Assembly: GCA_964598725.1 (NCBI GenBank)
Contig: CAZRCW010000001.1
Span: forward strand, 806,001-870,000
Reading direction: 5' to 3'
DNA: 64,000 bases
From: JAGOTP01 sp964598725
GTDB taxonomy: Bacteria > Patescibacteriota > Patescibacteriia > 2-12-FULL-60-25
Shown here piece by piece: positions 33,601-42,502 of the stretch. The position numbers and the translations under genes are program-made. Under the pieces are notes generated by a model, which worked only from the letters and a program-made list of their open reading frames with translations, was not told the origin of the DNA and made no database searches. Position 1 is the stretch's first letter. Every line of letters starts with the position of its first letter.

Positions 33601-33683
33601 GACGGACTGGCCTCCTGGCGAGCATCCAAGCTCACCGGTGAAAGGGACGTGAAAGCGATGGGAACTTGTGCCATCCAAGCGAT

Positions 33684-33709
33684 ACAAAAACCGCCCGGAT
33701 TGACCAGGC
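33684..33709 (-). terminator. Terminator of the gltX-envC unit
   Basis: On the minus strand, GCCTGG-TCAAT-CCGGGC followed by GGTTTTTG; a short stem with one G-T pair and a T run, 52 bp after the EnvC-like stop. Confidence 0.6.
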
Positions 33710-33760
33710 AGGATGACACTTTTTTTGGTTTTTGTCTAGGTTAAGGCAAAATTCGGCTAA

Positions 33761-34996
33761 CTAATCAACAATTTCAGGCAAAAAGTTGAGCGGATTGACC
33801 GGGATGCCCCCTTGGCGAACTTCGAAGTGTAAGTGGGCACCGGTCGACAATCCCGCCCCTTGATCCCCTGGTCGACCGCCCGAATACCCAATCACCTGAC
33901 CACGTTCAACGTAGGTATCAGGACGAACGTTAAACTTCGATAAGTGCGCATAGACGGTCGCAACACCCCCCGCGTGGACGACCATGATGTAGTTGCCGTA
34001 TTGGGACCCGGTACGTGTCCAAGCGATGTACCCACCAGCTGCTGCCTTCACGGGTGTTCCAACCGGGGTTGGCAGATCGATCCCCGGATGTTCGAACAAC
34101 TTGCGGAACGGGTAGGACGTATCATGAAACTGCGCCGAGATCCCACGCGCCGCGACGACCGGCCATTGGAAGAGAATATCGCCTCGAGCCAAGCTATCAT
34201 CGGCCTCATCTAACTGTTCACGCAAACGATTTTGCAGATCACGAATCGATGTTTTCTCCTCTTCTTGCTGACCACGCAGTTCCGACAAGATGCGTTGGAA
34301 CTCCGATTCTTTCTGATCGGTTGTTGCAATCAACGATAGTTTTGCCGCGCGCTCCCCTTCGAGCGCCAATCCTTCTTTCTGAAGAGACTCCTGTTGTAGT
34401 TGCAATTCCGCTCGTCGATCATCTTGAGCTTTGCGCGTCGTTTGTAATTCATCCTTGGCATCATGCAGGCGTTTGGTCTCAGCCACGGTTTCCTCTTGGA
34501 CTTGTTGCAGAGCATCCAACTGCGACACATATTCGGACAGAGAAGAGCCGGTGATCAGCGCTTGAAATGGATGCACATCATCCGCTTGGCGAATGCGACG
34601 CAGAAGATCGCCCAGAGCGGCTCGTCGTTTTTCGATCGCTTCTTCGCCCAACTTAATCGCCACGTCTAACTGCTGGATCCGCAAGACGGTCAGATCGGCT
34701 TCTTGAGTTGTCTTTTGGAGGTCGAGCTGTTTTTCTTGAATACGATTCTCCAACAAGGCTGCCTGGTTCTCTAAGGACAACGACAGCGCCTCTTGCTCGG
34801 TAATGCGCTTGCGATAGGCGGCAATCGTTCCATCCAACTGGTTGATTTTGGTTTGGCGCTGGACGACTTCGGCCTGAATTGCGTCCGACTCCGATTGATC
34901 GGCTGTCTGCGCCTGAACGAACGGCGTGAGTACGACAAATGACAGCAAGCCAAGCAAGCTGCAGAAAGAACCAAACGAACGCCACGGATGCTTCAC
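33761..34996 (-). CDS. EnvC/NlpD-like M23 peptidase with coiled coil
   Basis: 411 residues from the GTG at 34996, chosen because a signal peptide (KHPWRSFGSFCSLLGLLSFVVL, cleaved near VQA|Q) starts there and a -10 box lies 6 nt upstream. Two long coiled-coil stretches (about 35-265) precede a LytM domain. Its zinc motifs are HPGIDLP (HxxxD) and HLHFE, with VHAGGVATVYAHL between. As in EnvC, it would act in or regulate septal peptidoglycan cleavage. It follows gltX by 7 bp. Confidence 0.9.
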   Translation of the reverse strand: MKHPWRSFGSFCSLLGLLSFVVLTPFVQAQTADQSESDAIQAEVVQRQTKINQLDGTIAAYRKRITEQEALSLSLENQAALLENRIQEKQLDLQKTTQEADLTVLRIQQLDVAIKLGEEAIEKRRAALGDLLRRIRQADDVHPFQALITGSSLSEYVSQLDALQQVQEETVAETKRLHDAKDELQTTRKAQDDRRAELQLQQESLQKEGLALEGERAAKLSLIATTDQKESEFQRILSELRGQQEEEKTSIRDLQNRLREQLDEADDSLARGDILFQWPVVAARGISAQFHDTSYPFRKLFEHPGIDLPTPVGTPVKAAAGGYIAWTRTGSQYGNYIMVVHAGGVATVYAHLSKFNVRPDTYVERGQVIGYSGGRPGDQGAGLSTGAHLHFEVRQGGIPVNPLNFLPEIVD

Positions 34997-35002
34997 GCTG
35001 GC

Positions 35003-35008
35003 ATTATG
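35003..35008 (-). promoter_or_regulatory. -10 box of the EnvC-like gene
   Basis: CATAAT on the minus strand, 6 nt before the GTG start, lying across the gltX stop region. It suggests a leaderless transcript in addition to read-through from gltX. Confidence 0.45.
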
Positions 35009-36518
35009 CCAGACAAGCGAGGGCGGCGTCGATACGGGCGAGCGAGCGAGCTTTGCCCAGCATCCAAAGGTAATCGAATGGGCTCGGGGACTTTTCTTGA
35101 GCAGACAACGACACGCGAAGCGGCCAGAGAACATCTCCGTTGGACCAACCGTGCTCAGCAATCCAAGCACGAAGCGTTTCCTCGATCTGAGGTCGGGCGT
35201 TAAACCAAGCCTCATCTTTCGTTTGGAGCAATGCTTTGGCTTCGTTCAAGTATTCAACCGTCGCTTCTTTGGTCGACTTCTTCCAAATCAAGGCAAGACC
35301 AGTGTAATCAAGCGTATCTTCAAATAGATGAAGGCCTGTGACGAGCTCAGGGACATCCACCAAGCGTTCGAGGCGCTCACGCAGCACAAGACACGCACGC
35401 GACAATGTTTCACGTTGGGCCGAGGACCAAGGTGTGTCGGCTTTTTCAAGCTGTTTCAAACAGAGCTCGAGGTAGGTCGCTTCTGGTAAGGCGCGAAGAT
35501 ATTGATTATTCGTCCAATTCAACTTTTCAACATTCAATACGGCACCGGCACGATTGACCTTACTCAGATCAAATAACCGAATCAGCTCTTCACGCGTGTA
35601 CATCTCGCGATCGCCGGTTGGGTTCCAACCGAGTAAGGCTAAGAAGTTGATAAGCGCTTCTGGTAAATACCCTTTGGATAGGTACGACTCAACCGATACG
35701 TCCCCTTTGCGCTTCGAGAGTTTGGTCTTATCTGGATTCAACAGTAACGGCACATGCGCGTACACCGGCATCTCCCAACCGAGCATCTCGTGGAGCAAGA
35801 CTTGTTTTGGTGTCGACGAGATCCACTCTTCCCCACGCAAAACATGGGTGATGTTCATCAAGTGGTCATCGACGACGACCGCCAAGTGATAGGTCGGGAA
35901 CCCGTCGGACTTCATCAGGACTTGGTCATCGACATCTTTGCACTCAAACGAAATGCGACCACGGATCCCATCTTCGAAGGCGAGTGTTCCTTCGTCCGGA
36001 ACACGCATACGAATCACAGCCCGGGCACGCAACTCGGGAGTAGCCAAACGCTGCTCGACTTCAGCTGGCGACAAACGCAAACAGCGGCGATCGTATTTCA
36101 GCGCCTGCTTAGTCTCCATTTGAATGCGGCGCATCTCATCCAGCTCTTCATGCGAGCAGAAGCAATAATAGGCTTTGCCTTCTTTTAGAAGCTGATCGGC
36201 CACCGGTTGGTAGGTCGCTAAACGCGCGGATTGCACATACGGTCCAAACTCGCCTTTCTCGCTGACCGTGCCATCATCATTCAAAATCGGCCCCTCATCG
36301 TAATCAATGTCTAACGTCTTAAGCGTCGACAACAAACTCTCGAGCGCGCCTGGAACCAACCGTTCCTGGTCGGTGTCTTCAATGCGCAAAATCAATTTCC
36401 CGCCTTCGCTCTGGCGCGCCAAAAAATAATCGTAGAGCACGGTGCGGAGCGTGCCGACGTGCATGAAACCAGTTGGGCTGGGCGCAATACGCGCGCGGAC
36501 GGGGCGAGAGGCGGACAT
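35004..36518 (-). CDS. gltX: Glutamyl-tRNA synthetase
   Basis: 504 residues. Class I synthetase charging tRNA-Glu. The HIGH-type motif is in PSPTGFMHVGTLR and the KMSKS-type motif is KLSKRKGDVS; a C-terminal anticodon-binding domain follows. The zinc-binding segment is represented by YCFCSHEELDEM. A TCGACA-17-TAGTCT promoter can be read just before the start, 12 nt away. In organisms lacking GlnRS the enzyme also charges tRNA-Gln, which cannot be judged here. Confidence 0.96.
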   Translation of the reverse strand: MSASRPVRARIAPSPTGFMHVGTLRTVLYDYFLARQSEGGKLILRIEDTDQERLVPGALESLLSTLKTLDIDYDEGPILNDDGTVSEKGEFGPYVQSARLATYQPVADQLLKEGKAYYCFCSHEELDEMRRIQMETKQALKYDRRCLRLSPAEVEQRLATPELRARAVIRMRVPDEGTLAFEDGIRGRISFECKDVDDQVLMKSDGFPTYHLAVVVDDHLMNITHVLRGEEWISSTPKQVLLHEMLGWEMPVYAHVPLLLNPDKTKLSKRKGDVSVESYLSKGYLPEALINFLALLGWNPTGDREMYTREELIRLFDLSKVNRAGAVLNVEKLNWTNNQYLRALPEATYLELCLKQLEKADTPWSSAQRETLSRACLVLRERLERLVDVPELVTGLHLFEDTLDYTGLALIWKKSTKEATVEYLNEAKALLQTKDEAWFNARPQIEETLRAWIAEHGWSNGDVLWPLRVSLSAQEKSPSPFDYLWMLGKARSLARIDAALACLA

Positions 36519-36533
36519 AGGGGTAGAGATAGA

Positions 36534-37511
36534 CTACTCAACCGCCCGTCGTTTGTCGATCAATGAAGCAAAAAACCGAATCACCGGGTAGATCACGAGC
36601 AGCGTAACGAAAGGGACAATGAGGTCCGCCCACGACCAAGCATAGGCACGAACTCCTTGAGAAAAGACCAGCCGTAGATACCGATACATCGCTGGACACA
36701 GAATAAACAGAAAAAACAGCGTTCGAACGACGAGTAAGAAATGATACACCAATCGTCGGCGTGGCACTGCCTGCTTGAGCTGATCGATCAAGAAATAGAT
36801 CGGAAAGAGCACGGTCGCACGAAAAATGCGCGGAACGCGGCGTGGTTCTTGAATAAGCCGCCAAAACCATTCAAGACCAACCTGTCGTAACAGATTCGGC
36901 GCCCGTTGAATGCGGCCCGTCCAAAAGTCGAACGTACCGCCTACGCCGACGATTACATTCACCGAAGGCAGATCCTCCAAGCGTCGCGAGATCCAGTTGT
37001 CTTGTTTGGTACTTCTTCCACCCCCAAACGCTACGAGCAGAATCGTCGGTTCTTCAAGAATAAGCCGATGCACCGCTTCCTCTTCTTGGGCATCACCTGT
37101 TCCGTCATCTGCGATTCGACCGCCTGCCTCTGCACAAGTTTGCAAATCTGGAAAACGCGTCTTCCAATAATCGGCCACTTGATCCGCGACACCGGCTGCC
37201 CCGCCAATCAAGCCCACTTTTAGGTTGCGCTGGGCAGCCTGCTTGATAAGCGCTTCAGCCAACTCGACGCCTGTCACGCGCTGTACTGGTTGACCACTGA
37301 GTCGTAAGCCCAACCACAATCCGAACCCATCCACACAGAGATAATCCGCTTGCTTCAGCGTGGCCGCGAAATCCGGGTTACGTCTTGCTTCAAGCAAAAT
37401 CTCCGGATTCGCTGTCACAACCCAAGACGAAAGGCCCGGGTTCTCTGGCAACACTCGGTCGAGAATCGTCTTCAACGATCCGCCTTGAATGCTGATTCCG
37501 AAAACATTCAT
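36534..37511 (-). CDS. WecG/TagA/CpsF-family glycosyltransferase with C-terminal membrane helices
   Basis: 325 residues. The GT26 domain (about 1-235) shows TANPEILLEARRNPDF, DGFGLWLGLRL, RVTGVELAEAL, GLIGG and GVGGTFDFWTGRIQRAP, then the LEWFWRL box. It would transfer an N-acetylmannosamine-type sugar to a lipid-linked precursor in surface polymer synthesis. Unusually for this family, about 80 extra residues with two membrane helices follow, perhaps tethering it to the membrane. It lies between a GT28 enzyme and gltX. Confidence 0.9.
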   Translation of the reverse strand: MNVFGISIQGGSLKTILDRVLPENPGLSSWVVTANPEILLEARRNPDFAATLKQADYLCVDGFGLWLGLRLSGQPVQRVTGVELAEALIKQAAQRNLKVGLIGGAAGVADQVADYWKTRFPDLQTCAEAGGRIADDGTGDAQEEEAVHRLILEEPTILLVAFGGGRSTKQDNWISRRLEDLPSVNVIVGVGGTFDFWTGRIQRAPNLLRQVGLEWFWRLIQEPRRVPRIFRATVLFPIYFLIDQLKQAVPRRRLVYHFLLVVRTLFFLFILCPAMYRYLRLVFSQGVRAYAWSWADLIVPFVTLLVIYPVIRFFASLIDKRRAVE

Positions 37512-37518
37512 AGCCGGT

Positions 37519-38655
37519 CTAATCTTTCAAGCGCCGAACGATCGCGGCGGTAATCCGTTGAGCGGACTTTCCCGGCACCACTTGTCGTGCACGCAGTTTC
37601 AAGTTCTTGGCCTGTTCTTCGTTCTTCAACAATCGCACCACCGAAGCGACGAGCTCAGTCGGATCTTCCTGACGCAACGCCGCGCCGGCTTCAGACAAGA
37701 AACGAGCGTTCCCCTCTTCCTGGCCCGGGATCGCCGCGCTTAATACAAGCGGCACCCCCGCCGCCACAACCTCGCAGGTCGTGAGCCCACCTGGCTTCGT
37801 CACAACAACATCACTCGCCGCGAAATAGGTATCGATGTCTTGTGTGAACCCCAACAATCGAACGTGCTCCATCGGATGCTTACGTACAAAGGTCGCCGCT
37901 TTTTTCATGGCTCTCTCGGCTCGTCCGAAAATGATCGTCCATTGCACCCGTCGCACGTCTTTTGATTGTTCGGCGAGTGATTCCAACAATTCCGTAAACG
38001 GGAAAATACCCATCGTGCCTCCGACGACCGTGACGTGGGGCAGATGCGGCAGAAGACCTAACGCTTTCCTCGCACGAAGCGCACCTCCGGTCTTCGACTG
38101 TGAGAAGACGGAGCGGAGTGGAATCCCTGTCACTTGAATGCGAGCCGGGTTCACGCCGTACTCGACCAAGTTCGCCTTCGCTTCTTTGGTGGAAGCGAAA
38201 TACGTATCGACACCCAAGTGAGCCCAATAGCGATGGACCCAGAGATCAGTGGTGATTGCGCACAACGGAATATTCAAATACCCGGCTATCCGCGCTTCAC
38301 CCAACATACGGAGCGGGAGCATGTGCGTCGCCACGATAAGGTCTGGCTTGAAGCTCTCGATCTTGGCGAACATCCCCGTAAGATCCCCGCGGGTGAGATT
38401 TTTTACTACGAACTTGGTGACTCCCGCATAGTCTTCATTCCCGTGCACATGCTTCCAAAAGGAGGGTGTATGTTCAACGATCCACTTCTGCAAATCACTC
38501 GCCGTCTTCCCAAGACGATTCCATTGTTCTTGAAAGTTGTAATGCTCGACTTGGATCCCCTGCTTCTCCAGCTCCTCTTGCAACGCGGTCGCTGCCGATG
38601 AGTGCCCCGAATGCGGTAAAGCGTAGACCAATAACACGCGGCGCGCTCGAATCAT
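37519..38655 (-). CDS. MurG/UgtP-like glycosyltransferase (GT28)
   Basis: 378 residues. The N-domain (VYALPHSGHSSAATALQEEL; PDLIVATHMLPLRML; TTDLWVHRYW) and the C-domain nucleotide-sugar site (VTVVGGTMGIFPF; VVTKPGGLTTCEVVAAGVPLVL) match processive diacylglycerol glucosyltransferases and MGDG synthases more than MurG. Likely makes membrane glycolipid. Followed 7 bp later by the WecG-like enzyme, suggesting a glycolipid or surface polymer pathway. Confidence 0.88.
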   Translation of the reverse strand: MIRARRVLLVYALPHSGHSSAATALQEELEKQGIQVEHYNFQEQWNRLGKTASDLQKWIVEHTPSFWKHVHGNEDYAGVTKFVVKNLTRGDLTGMFAKIESFKPDLIVATHMLPLRMLGEARIAGYLNIPLCAITTDLWVHRYWAHLGVDTYFASTKEAKANLVEYGVNPARIQVTGIPLRSVFSQSKTGGALRARKALGLLPHLPHVTVVGGTMGIFPFTELLESLAEQSKDVRRVQWTIIFGRAERAMKKAATFVRKHPMEHVRLLGFTQDIDTYFAASDVVVTKPGGLTTCEVVAAGVPLVLSAAIPGQEEGNARFLSEAGAALRQEDPTELVASVVRLLKNEEQAKNLKLRARQVVPGKSAQRITAAIVRRLKD

Positions 38656-38661
38656 AACGTA

Positions 38662-39252
38662 TTATTTTGACGCCAACGACCGTAACGAGAGGTCGTAGCG
38701 AATCTCTTCCAACTTCTTTACGTGCTGTTTGGCTTGATCAACCTTCGTTCGAAGGTGTCCCGTCAGATCCATCTGCAACAAGAAATCCATGATCTCGACT
38801 GAGTCTTGGTAGAACTGCTCGATTGGGGCGCGGTCACCCCGGGTCGCGGCTAGAATCGCTAAACGAACCAACTCCCCCAAGAAGTCGGACAGACCCCCAA
38901 TGAAGATGTCTGGATCACGATCTTTGTCGGGATGCGTTTGGAGCGAACCCTTTTTGAGGTACTCAGCTAACAATGAAGCTTCCGTGAATTCCTCACGAGC
39001 AGCCCGCCAAGAACCCTCTTGAGCCAGCAAGGCCTCTTCTTGAATTACCTTCCACCCACGAGCGATCGCTGCCTCGGCTACCGCCAATTCTGTCACTGAA
39101 GCGGCCGCGTCCTCACGGTGGAGCGCGAAAATCGAACGTTTGCTGCTCGAAAGCGCCTCGGCCGAGCACTGCTGGAGCTCCCGGCGCAATTTGGACAGCT
39201 GCGCCTGACGTTCGACAGTTTGGCGCTGAATACGGGCGGAAAGGATGGGCAT
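38662..39252 (-). CDS. Translin-family protein
   Basis: 196 residues, all-helical. The C-terminal half (FIGGLSDFLGELVRLAI; FYQDSVEIMDFLLQM; RYDLSLRSL) matches the translin fold, known as a nucleic-acid-binding octamer in eukaryotes and present in Archaea and some CPR bacteria. The ATG at 39252 is preferred because longer frames run into the tRNA-Lys promoter. Likely binds RNA or single-stranded DNA; its bacterial role is unknown. Confidence 0.8.
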   Translation of the reverse strand: MPILSARIQRQTVERQAQLSKLRRELQQCSAEALSSSKRSIFALHREDAAASVTELAVAEAAIARGWKVIQEEALLAQEGSWRAAREEFTEASLLAEYLKKGSLQTHPDKDRDPDIFIGGLSDFLGELVRLAILAATRGDRAPIEQFYQDSVEIMDFLLQMDLTGHLRTKVDQAKQHVKKLEEIRYDLSLRSLASK

Positions 39253-39284
39253 ACGTGATTGCGGGCATAGTACCAAAGGTGCGC

Positions 39285-39313
39285 TTGAAAGAGAACGTAG
39301 GATCGGGTATAGT
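39285..39313 (+). promoter_or_regulatory. Promoter of tRNA-Lys
   Basis: TTGAAA (39285-39290), 17-bp spacer, TATAGT (39308-39313), 11 bp before the tRNA. Confidence 0.8.
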
Positions 39314-39324
39314 GCCGGCACTTT

Positions 39325-39400
<76 letters not shown>

Positions 39401-39404
39401 TATG

Positions 39405-39437
39405 AACGCCCTGACTTTGGTCAGGGCGTTTGTTTTT
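39405..39437 (+). terminator. Terminator of tRNA-Lys
   Basis: AACGCCCTGA...TCAGGGCGTT followed by TGTTTTTG. Confidence 0.88.
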
Positions 39438-39494
39438 GTCTTTTTTGGTAGCTCTAGACATTAATTTTTTAACGAGCTAGCTTCGAAATAGACT

Positions 39495-40298
39495 ATGCTC
39501 ACTTCGATCGAATTCGCACTGCCAAACACCAACAGCGAACAGAAATCGTTCAACGATCGGTTCTTTCAATTGTTGAATATAAGGAACTTCGGACCACTCG
39601 CGTCTGATCCCACAAGGCTCGAATCGACTTCTATCGATCTGTTCCCCAAGATCTGTCTGCAACGTTCAGTTGATGCAAACGTGACTATCCGTTTTCATGA
39701 AGAGCAAACCGTCCTCACACAACTGAATTTTATGCACACAGGAACGATGGCGAAACCAACCAAGTGGCAGGTCCCTGCCTTTCTGACACTAGAAGAGTTC
39801 ACTGTCATGTTCGCCGGATCCATCACCGGCTTGAATCATGTCGGGATCAACTTCTTCACCAAGTTCATGGATCGAGCGGCCTACACGAAATTCAAACGGG
39901 AGATCGCACAAGCAACCACACTCTACAACTATCCAACCGGCGAGGAATGGCCATTCATCATTCCAGCGACCGTCGAAGAGCGGGCGTCGGAGATTCGTGA
40001 CTTTACACGCGAACGAAATCCAGAGTTTGAATTCGTCTACTCACGTTACGAGCCAATCCCCTGTATTCAATGTGACCTTGAAACATCACTGACAAAAGAA
40101 GAAGTATTGAAACGCCTGCCAAAACCTGCCGGGATTTCGTTTGAAGGCTTGGAGGAGTATATGCGGACGGTATACATCACTCATCCCTGGGGAAATGGAC
40201 TACTGCGCTTCGATGTGCGTTTTAAAGACAGTGGCGGCGCCATCTACCCTTGGCTCGTGGAACAAGGCGGACGAGTAAAGCTTCCTAAAGATCGCTAG
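39495..40298 (+). CDS. Hypothetical protein (267 aa)
   Basis: Not recognised. Soluble; starts MLTSIEFALPNTNSEQK and looks alpha/beta, with a repeated charged pattern (FTRERNPEFEFVYSRYEPIPC). GC content is medium, unlike the islet genes next to it, and no Shine-Dalgarno sequence is visible. A TAGACT hexamer directly touches the ATG, so the true start or promoter may be slightly off. No neighbour informs its function. Confidence 0.7.
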   Translation: MLTSIEFALPNTNSEQKSFNDRFFQLLNIRNFGPLASDPTRLESTSIDLFPKICLQRSVDANVTIRFHEEQTVLTQLNFMHTGTMAKPTKWQVPAFLTLEEFTVMFAGSITGLNHVGINFFTKFMDRAAYTKFKREIAQATTLYNYPTGEEWPFIIPATVEERASEIRDFTRERNPEFEFVYSRYEPIPCIQCDLETSLTKEEVLKRLPKPAGISFEGLEEYMRTVYITHPWGNGLLRFDVRFKDSGGAIYPWLVEQGGRVKLPKDR

Positions 40299-40306
40299 AA
40301 CGAACA

Positions 40307-40345
40307 CGACCGTGCAGTCTCTTTCCTCGGAGAGATGCACGGTCG
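40307..40345. terminator. Nested-stem terminator, bidirectional
   Basis: CGACCGTGCA pairs with TGCACGGTCG, with an inner CTCT/AGAG stem. It lies between convergent genes and resembles the nested hairpins at other GC-rich genes. Confidence 0.75.
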
Positions 40346-40380
40346 GGCCCAGGTGGGAGTTGTAGGGTTGGAGGAACGGC

Positions 40381-41019
40381 TCAGGTCGGAGCCGCCGCAC
40401 GTTCGCGGAGAAGGCGCATGAGCTCGACCATTTCTGGGCTATTCATGAACCGCTCCGCGTACTTGAGGAATTCCTCTGGATCGAGATCGTTCCCCTGTTC
40501 ACAGTACAGAACCGCTTGGAGCGCACACTCGAACTTGTCGAGCTCACGGAGCACGCGGGCCTCGGGTGAGGTTTGATCCTCGAACTCGAGCGAGAGCTGG
40601 TAGCAGCAGAAGCCCCAGTCACCAAGCGGCAGGAAGAGCTCCTGAAGCGCGGCGTCTTCCAGCGCACGCTTCTCCGCCTCGAGCCGCGCACGCTCGTCTT
40701 GATCGACGATGGTCGCGGTGACACGGTCACGCGTGATGAGCTCCGCTGTGTCATGGATGAGTGCCATCCAGACCAGCTTGAACACATCGAGGTTGGGCGC
40801 CGAGCTCATCTTGAGCAGCGACCCGATCATGAGCGCGAGTAGAGCCAGTAACCAGGTGTGGTCAGCCACACTTTCCGCCTCCTTGACGGTGCGCGACTTG
40901 AACGGCTCACCATCGGCGAACTTCAGGTTCCAGCCGGTACGGTCGGTCCGCTTCAGCTTCTCGAGACGCACCATCAAGAAGAAAACCTTGGCCAGCAGTT
41001 CTTCGCTGATCTGTTGCAC
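40381..41019 (-). CDS. HD-domain hydrolase, YfbR/HDDC2-like (GC-rich)
   Basis: 212 residues from a GTG at 41019 preceded by GAGGAGGTGATCC. HD-domain metal ligands are visible: His in SVADHTWLL, the HD pair in LIHDTAEL, and a later Asp in LRELDKFE. The size and motif order resemble the HD family of 5'-deoxynucleotidases (YfbR/HDDC2). Likely dephosphorylates nucleoside monophosphates, but the substrate is not proven. Composition and signals (TTGACA promoter, leader hairpin, strong RBS) class it with the islet genes. Confidence 0.85.
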   Translation of the reverse strand: MQQISEELLAKVFFLMVRLEKLKRTDRTGWNLKFADGEPFKSRTVKEAESVADHTWLLALLALMIGSLLKMSSAPNLDVFKLVWMALIHDTAELITRDRVTATIVDQDERARLEAEKRALEDAALQELFLPLGDWGFCCYQLSLEFEDQTSPEARVLRELDKFECALQAVLYCEQGNDLDPEEFLKYAERFMNSPEMVELMRLLRERAAAPT

Positions 41020-41034
41020 GGATCACCTCCTCCC

Positions 41035-41085
41035 TTCACCCACCTTGGGTGGGTGAAGTTCAACAGAGGTAACTCGTGGTGTCAA
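41035..41085 (-). promoter_or_regulatory. Promoter and leader hairpin of the HD gene
   Basis: TTGACA (41080-41085), 17-bp spacer, TGAACT (41057-41062), then a perfect 10-bp hairpin TTCACCCACC-CAA-GGTGGGTGAA (41035-41057, minus strand) directly before the GAGGAGGT ribosome binding site. Confidence 0.65.
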
Positions 41086-41106
41086 TCACGCATTTTGACC
41101 TAAGAT

Positions 41107-42126
41107 CTATTCCTCCATCATCTTCAAATAGCTCTCGTAACGATGGACGTTGATTGTGGGGTCATTTTTTTCTAGTGCTTGTTTGACTGCGCAGCCCGGC
41201 TCACTCATATGGACACAATCAGAAAATTTACATGGGGTCTCCAATAGCTCGAACTCAGGAAACAAATATCGGATCTCTTTTTTCGGCAACTGATCGATCC
41301 CGAGCGAGCGAATCCCTGGTGTATCAATAATATAAGATGCTTCATCCCATTTCAAAAGCGAACTACCGGTTGTTGTATGACGACCTTTTCCCGTTCGTTC
41401 GTTCACCTCACCCGTCGCCGCTTCGATTCCTGGGATAATGGCGTTCAATAAAGAAGACTTGCCGACTCCACTTTGGCCAAGAAAAACGGCTGTCTTACCA
41501 CGAATGAGATCCTTCAACGTCTCAATCCCCTCTGATCGGACAAACGACGTATGGACGATCGGCACACCAATGCTCGTATAAAACGACAGAACCTCATCCT
41601 GAACATCCATCAGATCGGTCTTCGTCAGACAGATGATCGGCTTTACATTTCCCACCTGGAGCAACGCAAGATAGCGATCGATAAAGCGTGGGTGGAAATC
41701 TGGATCTTTGACGGAAACGGTGATGATCCCGATATCGACGTTAGCCGAGAGAACGTGTTCTTCTAGATTGAGGTCCTTACGCGTCCAATCTCCCCGCGAA
41801 CGGGTGACAAAGCTTTTGCGTTCTTCTCGTCCACCAAGCAAGACAGGCCCATCCGCCTCTTCGTTCCGACGGAACAGTACCCGGTCACCGATCACAAAGT
41901 CCTGGGCCACATCCGGACTAATGTCACGGTCTAAAACGCCCGGTAAAAAAACATCATTCTGCATCACGGTAAACTTCTTTGGCTGCAGCCCGGCCACGAC
42001 TCCCACCTCAAACACAATCATGTCTTCCATCGGAGCAGCGTCGCCCGATTTCAAGGACTTTTTCTCAGCACGGTCTTTTTTTGCTTGTGTGCGTTTGTTT
42101 CGTTCGCGATCGAAAAGGTTTGCCAT
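41107..42126 (-). CDS. rsgA: Ribosome small-subunit biogenesis GTPase
   Basis: 339 residues. Circularly permuted GTPase that proofreads 30S assembly. An OB-fold N-domain (FVIGDRVLF) is followed by G4 LTKTDL, then G1 GQSGVGKSS, then G3 DTPG, in the permuted order. The C-terminal zinc site is CKFSDCVHMSEPGC. Complete and of usual length, with a basic N-terminal extension (ERNKRTQAKKDRAEKK). Confidence 0.96.
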   Translation of the reverse strand: MANLFDRERNKRTQAKKDRAEKKSLKSGDAAPMEDMIVFEVGVVAGLQPKKFTVMQNDVFLPGVLDRDISPDVAQDFVIGDRVLFRRNEEADGPVLLGGREERKSFVTRSRGDWTRKDLNLEEHVLSANVDIGIITVSVKDPDFHPRFIDRYLALLQVGNVKPIICLTKTDLMDVQDEVLSFYTSIGVPIVHTSFVRSEGIETLKDLIRGKTAVFLGQSGVGKSSLLNAIIPGIEAATGEVNERTGKGRHTTTGSSLLKWDEASYIIDTPGIRSLGIDQLPKKEIRYLFPEFELLETPCKFSDCVHMSEPGCAVKQALEKNDPTINVHRYESYLKMMEE

Positions 42127-42158
42127 AGGTACTTAAGAGGGTAGCACAGTTGAATACC

Positions 42159-42190
42159 AAAACCCCCAAGCGGCTTTGCTCGGGGGTTTT
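42159..42190 (-). terminator. Terminator
   Basis: AAAACCCCC...GGGGGTTTT with a 14-nt loop, directly after the stop of the 26-codon ORF on the minus strand; T runs on both strands. Confidence 0.8.
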
Positions 42191-42197
42191 GAAGCGG

Positions 42198-42278
42198 CTA
42201 TTTCTTGTCTCCCGTAGCTGGTGTTGGAGCAGCTGGTGTTGCGGAAGTTTCGTCCTTCTTGATTGGTTCGTTGTTCAT
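42198..42278 (-). CDS. Possible 26-aa protein, Pro/Ala/Thr-rich
   Basis: An ATG at 42278 opens MNNEPIKKDETSATPAAPT..., ending in GDKK and a TAG at 42198. A TAGATA hexamer lies 5 nt before the ATG, the leaderless layout of native genes here, and a strong terminator follows 8 bp after the stop. Function unknown; composition resembles a flexible tail. It may instead be a short RNA. Confidence 0.45.
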   Translation of the reverse strand: MNNEPIKKDETSATPAAPTPATGDKK

Positions 42279-42417
42279 ATCTGTATCTACAATGATCTGA
42301 AGCTCTGGGAATCACGGCCGCAACTCAGAGCGCTTCAGGGCTAATAAGACCGAACTCCAACTGTGGACCCATTCCCAGAGACTGTCAAACTATTGAAATA
42401 CTATCCATTTGATTCTG

Positions 42418-42446
42418 TTGACTTTTTTGGCTTACTTAAGTATTAT
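42418..42446 (+). promoter_or_regulatory. Promoter of cassette 1
   Basis: TTGACT (42418-42423), 17-bp spacer, TATTAT (42441-42446). The leader holds the hairpin TCGGCC-GTGGT-GGCCGA (42462-42478) and then GAGGAGGT. Confidence 0.75.
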
Positions 42447-42502
42447 ATTTCGTTCCTTATTTCGGCCGTGGTGGCCGAGAAAGCGAGCAGAGGAGGTTGC
42501 CT

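Noticed and set aside
35395..35415. TGTTTCACGTTGG resembling a parS site
   Set aside because: Only half of the parS palindrome is present and it lies inside gltX far from parAB.
42133..42315. 60-codon minus-strand frame overlapping the 26-codon ORF
   Set aside because: Crosses the terminator and has no start signals; the shorter frame fits the flanking signals.
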